Of a DNA stretch of 45,349 nt, positions 33,713 to 41,778 are shown one piece after another. Within the stretch, counting starts at the first letter, position 1. Every line of letters starts with the position of its first letter. Source of the DNA: an uncultured bacterium. GTDB lineage: Bacteria; Cyanobacteriota; Vampirovibrionia; Gastranaerophilales; Gastranaerophilaceae. The notes under the pieces are model-generated. The model was not told the DNA's origin, ran no database searches, and saw only the letters and a program-made list of their open reading frames with translations. A program made the translations under genes and the position numbers. Where the stretch lies: contig USEW01000001.1 in the NCBI GenBank assembly GCA_900553845.1, positions 1-45,349 on the forward strand, in the 5' to 3' direction.

Positions 33713-34006
33713 CTACACAATTTCAAATTTCATGTAACTTGAAACTTTTAAAAGTGCTTTGTATAACTCTGCATATTTTGTTTTCAAAGTTTTTGTATCA
33801 ACATTGTTACAGGTAATTTCATTAAGTTTAAAGGTATACGCACATGCTTGAAGTTCAAGAACATTTGCTTTGTTCATAAATTCTTTAACTAATGCAACTC
33901 TTTCATCTTTGAGTTCTTTAAGTTCAGCAATTTTGCTTTCAAGTGATTTGATTACCTTTGCTTCATCTTCAAGGTTTAAATTTGTAGTGATAACTTGCGT
34001 TGCCAT
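33713..34006 (-). CDS. Unrecognised 97-residue coiled-coil protein
   Basis: No family recognised. From ATG 34006, behind an excellent GAAGGAGA, the product begins MATQVITTNLNLEDEAKVIK and contains a heptad-like helix (IKSLESKIAELKELKDERVALVKEF, about 19-43) suited to dimerisation, then a Cys-containing second half. An in-frame upstream start at 34060 lies before the RBS and is rejected. A good promoter (34049-34077) precedes it. It heads the minus-strand group with the 60-residue gene and the resolvase remnant and might be a regulator or accessory protein of the element. Confidence 0.72.
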   Translation of the reverse strand: MATQVITTNLNLEDEAKVIKSLESKIAELKELKDERVALVKEFMNKANVLELQACAYTFKLNEITCNNVDTKTLKTKYAELYKALLKVSSYMKFEIV

Positions 34007-34048
34007 GTTTTGCTCTCCTTCGTTTATTCTGTATTCGTTTACGTTTAC

Positions 34049-34077
34049 ATGATACATCACAAAATAAACAGAGTCAA
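34049..34077 (-). promoter_or_regulatory. Promoter of the 33713-34006 operon
   Basis: On the minus strand TTGACT (34077-34072) and TATCAT (34054-34049) are exactly 17 bp apart, each one base off consensus. The transcript would begin about 35 nt before the ATG at 34006. Confidence 0.72.
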
Positions 34078-34130
34078 GTAAAAAGTTTATACTTTCGACA
34101 CATTTGTTTATATCTGTATTGACTGCATTG

Positions 34131-34152
34131 ACGATATAGTGTATCGTATAAT
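34131..34152 (+). promoter_or_regulatory. Promoter -10 with overlapping operator-like inverted repeat
   Basis: ACGATA (34131-34136) and TATCGT (34142-34147) form an inverted repeat with a 5-bp centre, directly abutting TATAAT (34147-34152). TTGACT at 34119 is too far (22 bp) for a normal -35, so binding at the repeat probably controls the promoter. The HTH-like protein encoded at 34167 is the obvious candidate repressor; this is inference. Confidence 0.5.
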
Positions 34153-34166
34153 TACGAGGTACAAAT

Positions 34167-34421
34167 ATGAACGAAAACGAAAAAGAACTTAAAGCGAAAG
34201 AGCTTGATGAGCAAGCAACAGAACTATTGAAAAGAAAAGTTAAGGCGATGATAGTAGAAAAAGGCTACACTATGGAAAAATTAGCAGATGACCTTAATGA
34301 AAAATATTATACAAAGGAAAGCAAAGCCAATTTATCAAACAAACTTAAAAGAGGTTCGTTGAGATACATAGACATGCAAAGAATAGTCGATGTTTTAGGG
34401 TATACTATCGAAATTCGATAA
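34167..34421 (+). CDS. Small helix-turn-helix-like protein
   Basis: An 84-residue protein. After a charged N-terminal helix (1-25), the rest (LLKRKVKAMIVEKGYTMEKLADDLNEKYYTKESKANLSNKLKRGSLRYIDMQRIVDVLGYTIEI) looks like a lambda-repressor-type HTH with TMEKLADDL as the first helix and ANLSNKLKRG as recognition helix, similar to the DUF6471 group. It is divergent from the 33713-34006 operon, and an operator-like repeat lies in its promoter, so autoregulation is likely. It may be the control gene of the element. Confidence 0.72.
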   Translation: MNENEKELKAKELDEQATELLKRKVKAMIVEKGYTMEKLADDLNEKYYTKESKANLSNKLKRGSLRYIDMQRIVDVLGYTIEIR

Positions 34422-34574
34422 AATAGGCAATAGAAGGTAAAAATAAAAATTTTTTGTAATTTTTTTTTATTACTCTTACGGAAGCTGTCTATTAATGGTA
34501 TTCTTTGCACCATTTTGTTTTTTATGTTACAAATTGACTTTGTGGCAAGATTGTGGCAAAGATAAGGAATTTTT

Positions 34575-35657
34575 ATGGCAGAGTTTAAACCGATTTTTTC
34601 TATAACTAACACTATAGCAAATAACCTTCTTGAAATAGAAAGAGTAAAAGAAGGCATTAAAACCCTGCCTATTAACCCTACTTTATTAGCATCGCTTAGA
34701 GAAACAGCGAAACTTCAAACAATTCACTATTCTACCCAAATTGAAGGTAACAGGCTAACGCAAGATGAAGTAAAAGAGCTTATAAGCAAGAAAAAAGTTG
34801 TTTCAAATACTGGCAGAATAAGAGATGAAAAAGAAATTAAAGGCTACTACACAGCTCTTGATTATATAGAAAAACTTGCAAAAACAAATGTTCAGATAAC
34901 AGAAGAAAACATTAAGTATATTCACGCACTTGTAGTCGGGGGTGGAAGTTCAAAAGTTAAACCTTCTGAATATAGGGAAGGACAGAATGTTATAACAGAT
35001 TCCTTATCGGGTAACATCGTTTATATGCCTCCAGAGGCTAAAGATTTAGCAGATTTAATGAAAGAATTTGTTAGTTGGATAAACTCCCCTAATGACATTC
35101 CTATCCCTATTGTTGCAAGTATTATTCATTATCAGTTTGTAACTAATCACCCATATTTTGATGGCAATGGCAGAACTGCAAGACTTCTTACAACACTTGC
35201 ATTGCACAAAGGTGGTTATGATTTAAAAGGGATTTATTCACTTGAAGAATATTACGCAAAAGACCTGCAAGGGTATTACGAAGCGATAACTATTGGTAAT
35301 TCCCATAATTACTATTTAGGCAGGGCTGAGTCTGACATTACAAAGTGGATTGAATACTTTATCAACGGTATGTCGATTGCTTTTAAATCTGTTTACAGCA
35401 GGGCAAAAGAACAAGAAAGTTCTAAAGATGGTATTAAGGTTTTAAGAGAACTTGATACAAAGCAAAGACAGATTCTTAACCTGTTTGAAACTCAAAAATT
35501 TGTTACTACTAAAGATGTTGCAGAGTTCTTTAAGTTTTCCCCACGCAGTGCAAGACTTCTCGTGTTAGAATGGGTAAATACAGGATTTTTACTTGCAATA
35601 GGCGAAGGGAAGAAAAGAAAGTATCAGCTTAATGAAAAATATGAGAAAATATTGTAG
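34575..35657 (+). CDS. Fic-domain AMP-transferase-like protein
   Basis: Fic proteins transfer AMP (or related groups) from nucleotides onto hydroxyl side chains of target proteins. The 360-residue protein has the catalytic motif HPYFDGNGRTAR near 197-208 and, near the N-terminus, STQIEGN (about 54-60), the self-inhibitory (S/T)xxxE(G/N) motif of class II Fic proteins. A winged-helix follows at the C-terminus (KQRQILNLFETQKFVTTKDVAEFF, SARLLVLEWVNTGFL). AAGGAA precedes the ATG at 34575. All key residues are present, so it should be active. In an element, it may act as a regulator or toxin; the target is unknown. Confidence 0.9.
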   Translation: MAEFKPIFSITNTIANNLLEIERVKEGIKTLPINPTLLASLRETAKLQTIHYSTQIEGNRLTQDEVKELISKKKVVSNTGRIRDEKEIKGYYTALDYIEKLAKTNVQITEENIKYIHALVVGGGSSKVKPSEYREGQNVITDSLSGNIVYMPPEAKDLADLMKEFVSWINSPNDIPIPIVASIIHYQFVTNHPYFDGNGRTARLLTTLALHKGGYDLKGIYSLEEYYAKDLQGYYEAITIGNSHNYYLGRAESDITKWIEYFINGMSIAFKSVYSRAKEQESSKDGIKVLRELDTKQRQILNLFETQKFVTTKDVAEFFKFSPRSARLLVLEWVNTGFLLAIGEGKKRKYQLNEKYEKIL

Positions 35658-35753
35658 TAAATAGCATATTCAAAGTTATGAGAATACCTATAGGCAGTAT
35701 TACACAACAAACGCACATTTCATAAGCAGTCATGAACAAAGCCTTTACAAACT

Positions 35754-36327
35754 CTAATTTATCCATTTTACAACAGTTTCCCCTTGATAACCCTTAACCC
35801 AGACATACCACGCATAAGCAATAGCTTTTGTCGTGTATTTTTCAAAATCACCACCATTGGCACAGTTGATTCTGGAGCTTGATACATAGATAACTTTGGG
35901 CAGATACGTGGTAAAAAGTTCTTTCCTGCTCTTGCTTTCAAGAAATAATACTTTTAGAAACATACAAACATTTCTGCCTTCATCAACCCTTGAGAGGGCA
36001 TTTTCAACAAATTCTTGTGAATACTTAAAAGGTGGATTAGTTATGATATCAGCGTTATGATATGGCTCGGTGTTGTTTAAAAAATCTTCAACACTTCCAT
36101 AACCCCCTATTGATAAGGTTGGTAGCTTTACCTAATTTTCCTGCTTCTTCAAAAACCTTTGCTAAATGCCCTTCACCGCAGGCACATTCCCAGATATTAC
36201 TTAAATCTGGCTCGACCTCTAATAATAAATGCCCTACAATTGGTTCAGTTGTGTAATAGTCGTTTTCTTCTCTTGTGCCTTTGCCGTGATTAGTTGCCCC
36301 TAAGTTTATAAACATTGATTCTTTCAT
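35754..36327 (-). pseudogene. Phage-type adenine-specific DNA methyltransferase, frameshifted in a G5 tract
   Basis: The first frame (36327 down) has NDYYTTEPIVGHLLLEVEP and IWECACGEGHLAKVFEEAG, a SAM-binding motif I. The other frame carries DIITNPPFKYSQEFV (catalytic NPPF) near 36050 and MFLKVLFLESKSRKELF to GETVVKWIN at the end. The frames join if GGGGG (complement of 36103-36107) is read as GGGG, restoring LINRGYGSVEDFLNNTEP. The full product would be about 190 residues, the usual size for these phage and satellite orphan methyltransferases. A GGAGG precedes the ATG at 36327. It converges on fic. Confidence 0.85.
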
Positions 36328-36440
36328 AGCAGCCTCCAGTTGGATTTCTATGAAAGAATTTAGTTTTTAATAACTCAATTCTAATGTTTTACAATGCCAT
36401 TGTGTCAGTATAGTAATATCCTTAAAACTCAATCAGGACT

Positions 36441-37403
36441 TTAATTTGCCAATTTGTCTGATTTGCTAATACTATTTTTTATACATTTTAAATAGTGTTC
36501 ATTAAAATCTTTGCAACCACATTCCAGTTTATAGTGAACACAAAAAGGATATCTTTGCATTATTGTTTCAGCTGTTGTATTTCCCGCCTCATCATTATCA
36601 ATAAATAGATAACATTTTTTGTATTTTGAAAATTCGACTTCTTGAATATACTTTAGCAGACTATTCACACCATTACTTGGAGTTACAATATGATAAAATT
36701 CAATTTGATTTTGTTCTGTTAAGTATTGATAAAGAGCATATCCATCCATGTAACCCTCAACTATCGCCAAAATTTCTGTTTTTGATGTATAGCAATTTAC
36801 CATAGCCATTGATGTAGGCGTTCCTTTACTTCTGCTAATTTGTTTTTTTGTTAGGTTGCTATCACGGAATTCGAAACCAGTTATTGTGCATTCAGCAGAA
36901 TTAGCACTATATTTGAATGTTGGCATTACCCACTTATGAGTTTTTAAATCTATTCCGATACCACAATTTTCAACTGTATTCTTATTAAATCCTCTATGTT
37001 TCTCGATATACTTTAAAGCTTTATCATGTCTTAATAATTCTTCATTACATTTAGCCATATAAAGCAATAATTCTTCTTGCTTTTCTTGTGTAAATATGTC
37101 AATTTGATTATCAGATTTAGGTCTGATTATACATTTATTATTGTATTTTGCAGAATTAATATTACTAAAACTAACAGTTTTACTATTTTTATCTTTAGCG
37201 TATATCTCCTTTAAAATTCGCTGAGAATGCTCACCATTACTTGCAAAACAATAAAGAATACCTTTTTTAGGATTGAATTTGAGATTATCCCTATGCTTAT
37301 CTTGACAATAAGGACATTGCCAAATGTATTCTCCACCAATTTGTTTTTCAGCATATCCTAGATATGCCTCTATTTTATCCAATGTTAATTTTTCAAATTC
37401 CAT
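36441..37403 (-). CDS. Primase-like protein with zinc finger and TOPRIM domain
   Basis: The 320-residue product from ATG 37403 (AAAGG upstream) has an N-terminal CHC2-like zinc finger, CPYCQDKH at 30-37 with YCFASNGEH near 51-59, and a C-terminal TOPRIM domain with AIVEGYMDGYALYQYL (catalytic Glu) and CYLFIDNDEAGNTTAE (DxD). This is the layout of phage and satellite primases that make RNA primers. The frame is open further upstream to 37496, but those codons have no RBS and look non-coding. It follows the DUF3987-like ATPase gene on the same strand; together they resemble a replication module. Confidence 0.83.
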   Translation of the reverse strand: MEFEKLTLDKIEAYLGYAEKQIGGEYIWQCPYCQDKHRDNLKFNPKKGILYCFASNGEHSQRILKEIYAKDKNSKTVSFSNINSAKYNNKCIIRPKSDNQIDIFTQEKQEELLLYMAKCNEELLRHDKALKYIEKHRGFNKNTVENCGIGIDLKTHKWVMPTFKYSANSAECTITGFEFRDSNLTKKQISRSKGTPTSMAMVNCYTSKTEILAIVEGYMDGYALYQYLTEQNQIEFYHIVTPSNGVNSLLKYIQEVEFSKYKKCYLFIDNDEAGNTTAETIMQRYPFCVHYKLECGCKDFNEHYLKCIKNSISKSDKLAN

Positions 37404-37503
37404 GTAATACCTTTCTTTTAATACCTTGTGCCATTTTGGGTAAAACGGCAAATTAAAGCGCAGTCGTACTTTATTAAGTTCTCCAGGTTGGCACATTACT
37501 ACC

Positions 37504-38946
37504 CTAGATAATGTCTTCTAAAAGTTTAACGCCTATACTAACATCGCCTGTAGGCATCTGTGATAAAGAATACTTAACACCTTTTGGCTTTGATTCTTTT
37601 ACATTAAGAAGAAAACCTTTTTCAGAAGCGATATCATTAACATATTTAATGATTTCCTCAAAATTTTTATCAAACATTTTTCTACTGCAACCGAAAGCAT
37701 TGTAGTGTGTACGTTTTAAATCTGTTATAGTAAATTCTTCATCCAGATGTTCTTTAAAGAAATCAAAAACACGTTCATACAAATCCTTGTACGCAGGTTT
37801 AAGTTTGATAAATTCCTTGAAATTACTACCTAGAAAATTTACAACACTAATAGCTTGTTCCATATCTAGAGGACTTATAACATGGTTAGCAGGATGATTT
37901 AAAACTGCAAATAGACAAGATAATTTTAGAGCCTTCAACTCTCTCGATTTTAACTCTCTCGCAAGCAAAGTATTTTCTTCATTGTTGACAAGCTCATTAA
38001 GTGATATCTTGTATGTATGAAAGACTTGTTTAAATGTTTCGTCCAACAACTCAAATACACTGTTTGAATTAACATTTAAAAATGTCGAGAAAAAACTATT
38101 ACCTAATTCATCTGCTTTTCGAGCAAAATTTTTGGATTGCTCTAAAGCTTTATCAACATCTTCTTCTATAGTCAATTTTGTTTTTGGCATATAAATGATA
38201 GTTGCCCTACGCCCAAATCCCATTTGCATTAAGCTATCAAACATTCCTTTTAATTCACTTGCAAACAATGTTGGGTCAGAATACAACAAAATATTACAAG
38301 GAATATTACTCAATTCATCTTCTCGATTTTCAGTTTTGATACATTTGCTACTAAGTTTACCATCATATAACTCAAAGATAGACTGAAAACATTGTTGGTC
38401 TTCTACCTTAGAATTTTTTAGCATTAAACCAAATTCGCCCATTTTAATCATTAAAGAGCCAAAATCCACACCTATTAATGCTTTTGCATCACAAAATATC
38501 CCCTCTGGTGTTGCTTTGTTAATTTCAAGTGTTATATTTCTGATACAAGAAGAATCTTTTTTTACTAGAGTTTCAATCTGTTTTTTATCGCTTACATTCG
38601 CCAGTTGTTCTTCATAACATCGTCTGATTTCTTCTGTTTTTTGTAACTTATAATCTTCTGCCTTATTTTTAATCCATAATCGACAATTTTTAAATATATA
38701 GTTATCCATTTCGTCTGACATTTTGTCCTTGCCATATCCACTTGGCTCAAAATTGATTGCATAATAATTTGGATAGCCTTGCTTTCCAAATTCTGAATAA
38801 TGTACTCTTTTAGCTGTAATCATTTGAGCCATTTTAGCCAATGCAACATTTAATATTATTGCATCTGAATGACTAGGATATCTCTCCTTAAATAATACTA
38901 GGATTTGATTTAATATTTTGGGGGTTTGAAAAGTATTGCTCATCAT
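37504..38946 (-). CDS. DUF3987-like replication ATPase
   Basis: A 480-residue protein that resembles the DUF3987 group of phage and element proteins usually encoded beside primases. A P-loop-like EPSGYGKDK lies near 67-75. Further on, ATPEGIFCDAK (about 153-163), a DELSNIPCNILLYSDPTLFA stretch that may hold the Walker B region, and GFGRRATIIYMPK (about 243-255, arginine finger-like) fit a RecA/AAA-type fold. The C-terminal 100 residues or so may be winged-helix. A perfect AGAAGGAGATAAC precedes the ATG at 38946. It probably acts as the element's helicase partner, but the biochemical role is inferred. Confidence 0.7.
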   Translation of the reverse strand: MMSNTFQTPKILNQILVLFKERYPSHSDAIILNVALAKMAQMITAKRVHYSEFGKQGYPNYYAINFEPSGYGKDKMSDEMDNYIFKNCRLWIKNKAEDYKLQKTEEIRRCYEEQLANVSDKKQIETLVKKDSSCIRNITLEINKATPEGIFCDAKALIGVDFGSLMIKMGEFGLMLKNSKVEDQQCFQSIFELYDGKLSSKCIKTENREDELSNIPCNILLYSDPTLFASELKGMFDSLMQMGFGRRATIIYMPKTKLTIEEDVDKALEQSKNFARKADELGNSFFSTFLNVNSNSVFELLDETFKQVFHTYKISLNELVNNEENTLLARELKSRELKALKLSCLFAVLNHPANHVISPLDMEQAISVVNFLGSNFKEFIKLKPAYKDLYERVFDFFKEHLDEEFTITDLKRTHYNAFGCSRKMFDKNFEEIIKYVNDIASEKGFLLNVKESKPKGVKYSLSQMPTGDVSIGVKLLEDII

Positions 38947-39008
38947 GTTATCTCCTTCTGTTTTTTATTTTTAGTCTAACCTTTAGAGATATATGATTCA
39001 CTAACTTT

Positions 39009-39030
39009 AGTCATAACTTTAGTTATGACT
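39009..39030. repeat. Hairpin at the 3' end of the 318-residue gene
   Basis: AGTCATAAC (39009-39017) pairs with GTTATGACT (39022-39030) across a 4-nt loop, overlapping the stop codon of the gene that ends at 39023. No T run follows on the minus strand, so it is not a standard terminator; it may protect or process the transcript before the downstream ATPase gene. Confidence 0.6.
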
Positions 39031-39979
39031 TCAATTTAAAATGTGGTAGTTGAAACCCTTGTTTTTCAAGCATTCTTATCGCACCATCTAAGGATTCTAC
39101 AAGCAGTTTGTTTTTAATATTTAAAACTTTTTGTTTAATATTGTTTTCTGTGAGTTTTGGGGTAAGTATTTTGCCTATTTCTTTGTATGTTCCCTTCTTT
39201 CCAGCAGTTAACAATGCTGATTTTGCACCAATAATATTAATTTCTTCTTTTGTCAATTTATATTTATTGGTAATAGAATTTCTATTATCTGCTTCTATTG
39301 CAGTTTGGGATTGTTGACTTGCTATATTTTTTCTGATTACTTTAGCCTTAAAAAGACACTTTAAATCCAAAATATCTAACGTTGTATTAATATCAAGATA
39401 TGGGTCTTGCAAAATATCGTATTCTTCATCAACATCTTCTACATACACACTTGTATAAATTGATTCATTTCCTACAATCCCTTTGGGATATTCTGCTACA
39501 CAAATATTAGTAATATTCAAACATTCTGGCTTAAATAAGTGAAGTGAAAGCAAAACATCAAAATACTTTGTTCCTAAAATTGTATATGATTTAGTGATTC
39601 TTGTTCTATCGATAGATTTGATAAATGATTTTAACTTTGATTTATAGTTTTTGGGATTGTTTCTATTGTATCTGTATTGGTATTCAAGGTTATTTTTAAT
39701 AAGATTTTTTATATATTCTTTTAGCCAGATTTCAGCATTTTTCTTGTTCCTACGTTTAATTGAAATATTTATGTACAATGAGTCTGCCACTATCTTTAAA
39801 AAAGGAAATGCATCAGACAACTCATTGCAATATAGCTTGAGTTGATACTTGTCGATGTTGAAGCTGCTGATAAGAAACTTGATTTCTTTTTCATTATTCC
39901 AGTATAAAAGTTTTGCAATTATAGCCAAATTTGTATTATTAACATAATATGTTGTTTCTGCGACAGTTCTTTTTACCAC
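39023..39979 (-). CDS. Unrecognised 318-residue element protein
   Basis: No family recognised. The protein is basic in its first half, with hydrophilic Lys/Asn-rich helices (residues 1-130), an acidic centre (VYVEDVDEEYDILQDPYLDINTTLD, about 180-204) and a C-terminal segment that looks like a helix-turn-helix or sigma-like region (KLTKEEINIIGAKSALLTAG to TENNIKQKVLNIKNKLL, about 241-297). It is divergent from the large serine recombinase gene and first in the minus-strand group with the ATPase and primase genes. A regulatory or replication-initiation role would fit the position but is a guess. Confidence 0.65.
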   Translation of the reverse strand: MVKRTVAETTYYVNNTNLAIIAKLLYWNNEKEIKFLISSFNIDKYQLKLYCNELSDAFPFLKIVADSLYINISIKRRNKKNAEIWLKEYIKNLIKNNLEYQYRYNRNNPKNYKSKLKSFIKSIDRTRITKSYTILGTKYFDVLLSLHLFKPECLNITNICVAEYPKGIVGNESIYTSVYVEDVDEEYDILQDPYLDINTTLDILDLKCLFKAKVIRKNIASQQSQTAIEADNRNSITNKYKLTKEEINIIGAKSALLTAGKKGTYKEIGKILTPKLTENNIKQKVLNIKNKLLVESLDGAIRMLEKQGFQLPHFKLKS

Positions 39980-40062
39980 GATTTCATACCTATTATTTTG
40001 CTTATTATACTACAAAAGAAATGTTTGTTTGCTTCTTCTGAATTTTGTGGTATCGTTGACGC

Positions 40063-41679
40063 ATGAAAAAAGCTGTATTATATGCAAGAGTATCAAGCAA
40101 TAGACAGGAAAAAGAGGGTTTTTCTATTCCTGCCCAAATTAAGTTATTAAAGGACTATACCTTTCAAAACAATATTCAAATTGTAGAAGAATTTGTTGAA
40201 GCTGAAACTGCTAAGAAATCAGGCAGAAAAAAGTTTAATGAGATGGTTAGCTATCTTCATGAACACGAAGATAGAAGAATTATACTTGTTGAAAAGGTGG
40301 ATAGATTGTATAGAAATCTACCAGATTATGGCACAATAGACAATATTAAAGGTCTTGAAATTCATTTTGTTAAAGAAAATGAAATACTGTCTGAAAACTC
40401 CCGTTCAAGTATCAAATTTATGATAGGGATACGTGTTCTAATGGCAAAACAATACGTTGATAACCTTGCAGAAGAATCTGCAAAAGGTTTGAATGAACGT
40501 ATTGAACAAGGATATGCACTGTATCCGCCGTTAGGTTATATGTATGGCAATGACGGTACACACAAACATGCTATTATCAAAGACCCTGAACGTGCCGAGT
40601 ATGCTGTTAAAGCGTTTAATTTATTTGTTTATGAAAATCTATCAGCTTCTTCTATAAATAATATTCTGTATGAGGAAGGTTTAAGGAATCCAGACGGAAA
40701 TAAATATGCAGTTTCAACCATACAGAGAATGTTCAAAAATCCAATGTATGTTGGGGATTATATATATCAAGGAAAGTTATATCCAAATGGTAAACACGAA
40801 CCGTTAATAAGCAGAAAGTTATTCCAACTTGCACAGGAAAAACTAAATAATGCTAACAATACAACAAGACAATATGATGTAGAATTTCCTTACATAGGTC
40901 TGTTTAAATGTAGCGTTTGTGGTTGTAGTTATATAGCAGAAAGAAAAGTTAAACCAAGTGGTAAAGAATATATTTATTATCATTGTACAGGCAAAGGTAA
41001 GATTAAAACTTGTAAAAAAACTTCCTACATAAACGAAAGTAAAATTGATAAGTTTATTATAGAAATTCTTAAAAATTTAGAGAATTTACCTCAATCACTT
41101 ATAAATGAAATCAAAGATTGCTTGAAAGAAATTTATGACCTTAAAAATGAATACAGTAATATAACCCAAGATAACATATATAAGCGTATTAAAGAAATTG
41201 ACCGAATGATACAGAACGGCTATAAACACATGCTTAGAAGTAACAATGACATGGAAAATGAGCTGTGAAATGCAACTTATACAGAATTAAGAGCTGAAAG
41301 AGAACAGCTTATGGATAAACTGTCTTGTATTGATAAAGCTGATGATGATTTTTACAAGCAATCTGATTTAATATTGAAGTTCTGTAAGAATGCAAGCAGA
41401 ATTTTCATGGAAGCAACTCCATCAGAAAAAAGAACAATTTGTGAAATAATTGGTTCGAACTTTACAGCAAATGGCAAAAATATAGATATAACGCTGTATC
41501 CTATCTTCTATGACATAATAGAGATGAATCGTCTAGGTCATTCTCAAAATGGAAGGTTCGAACTCTCTAAAACTCAATCAGACACGAAAAAAGAGCCTCT
41601 AGTGAAGGCTCTTAATTTAAATGGCGGGAACGACGAGGCTCGAACTCGCGACCTCTTGCGTGACAGGCAAGCGCTCTAA
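40063..41679 (+). pseudogene. Large serine recombinase (integrase), interrupted by an in-frame TGA
   Basis: Residues 1-140 are the serine recombinase catalytic domain (VLYARVSSNRQEKEGFSIPAQ, with Ser in ARVSS; LVEKVDRLYRNL), followed by the recombinase domain (GYALYPPLGYMY, NPMYVGDYIYQGK, HEPLISRKLFQLAQEKL) and a zinc ribbon with FKCSVCG and later Cys near 307-313 and 330. A coiled coil then runs to a TGA at 41266-41268, and the same frame continues (NATYTELRAEREQLMDKL onwards) for over 100 codons of matching character. Its last part reads through the tRNA-Asp terminator into the tRNA (stop at 41679), so the original end is uncertain, perhaps near 41560. No clear RBS precedes the ATG at 40063. 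It presumably integrated the element. Confidence 0.85.
41591..41613 (-). terminator. Terminator of tRNA-Asp
   Basis: AAGAGCCT (41591-41598) pairs with AGGCTCTT (41606-41613), loop of 7; on the minus strand it is followed by a T run. It lies 8 nt after the encoded CCA of tRNA-Asp and inside the extended frame of the serine recombinase. Confidence 0.85.
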
Positions 41680-41698
41680 CCAACTGAGCTACGCTCCC
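41622..41698 (-). tRNA. tRNA-Asp (GTC)
   Basis: A 77-nt tRNA on the minus strand: acceptor GGGAGCG pairing with CGTTCCC, D arm with AGTTGGTTA, anticodon loop CTGTCAC with anticodon GTC, T loop TTCGAGC, and an encoded CCA end. All arms are intact. A strong promoter lies upstream and a terminator downstream. It follows nuoN on the same strand. The island abuts its 3' end, a typical integration position. Confidence 0.96.
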
Positions 41699-41715
41699 AT
41701 TCACTTGTCTTTTTT

Positions 41716-41744
41716 ATTATATAATAGTCATTTTTTTTTTGCAA
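41716..41744 (-). promoter_or_regulatory. Promoter of tRNA-Asp
   Basis: On the minus strand TTGCAA (41744-41739) and a perfect TATAAT (41721-41716) are 17 bp apart, with an A10 tract in the spacer region. Start of transcription is predicted about 11 nt before the tRNA 5' end. Confidence 0.8.
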
Positions 41745-41778
41745 CTAATTTTTTTAGTTTTTATTTCGCCTTAATAGA

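Larger units (their letters stand above)
22369..41621. mobile_element. Foreign island next to tRNA-Asp: decaying defence cassette plus integrative-element core
   Basis: Between the XRE gene and tRNA-Asp lie about 19 kb of accessory genes: type III restriction-modification with helicase, Abi_C and KilA-N genes, two serine recombinases, Fic, an adenine methyltransferase, a primase-like protein and a DUF3987-like ATPase. No structural, packaging or conjugation genes are visible, so an integrative mobilisable element or phage satellite is more likely than a prophage or ICE. Many genes carry frameshifts or in-frame stops while the flanking chromosomal genes are intact. The ends are set by context: ordinary genes stop at 22245 and tRNA-Asp begins at 41622. 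An exact att core was not found. It may be two elements joined near 32.6-32.9 kb. Confidence 0.7.

Noticed and set aside
41266..41268. TGA reassigned to an amino acid
   Set aside because: Other intact genes here end in TGA (for example the Abi_C gene and nuoL), so the code is standard; a nonsense mutation in the recombinase is simpler.
22246..41621. Retron or diversity-generating element
   Set aside because: No reverse transcriptase motif (such as xADD) and no template/variable repeat pair was found.
41311..41679. Separate gene downstream of the recombinase
   Set aside because: It is in the same frame as the recombinase, continues its coiled coil and ends in antisense tRNA sequence, so it is the tail of the broken gene.
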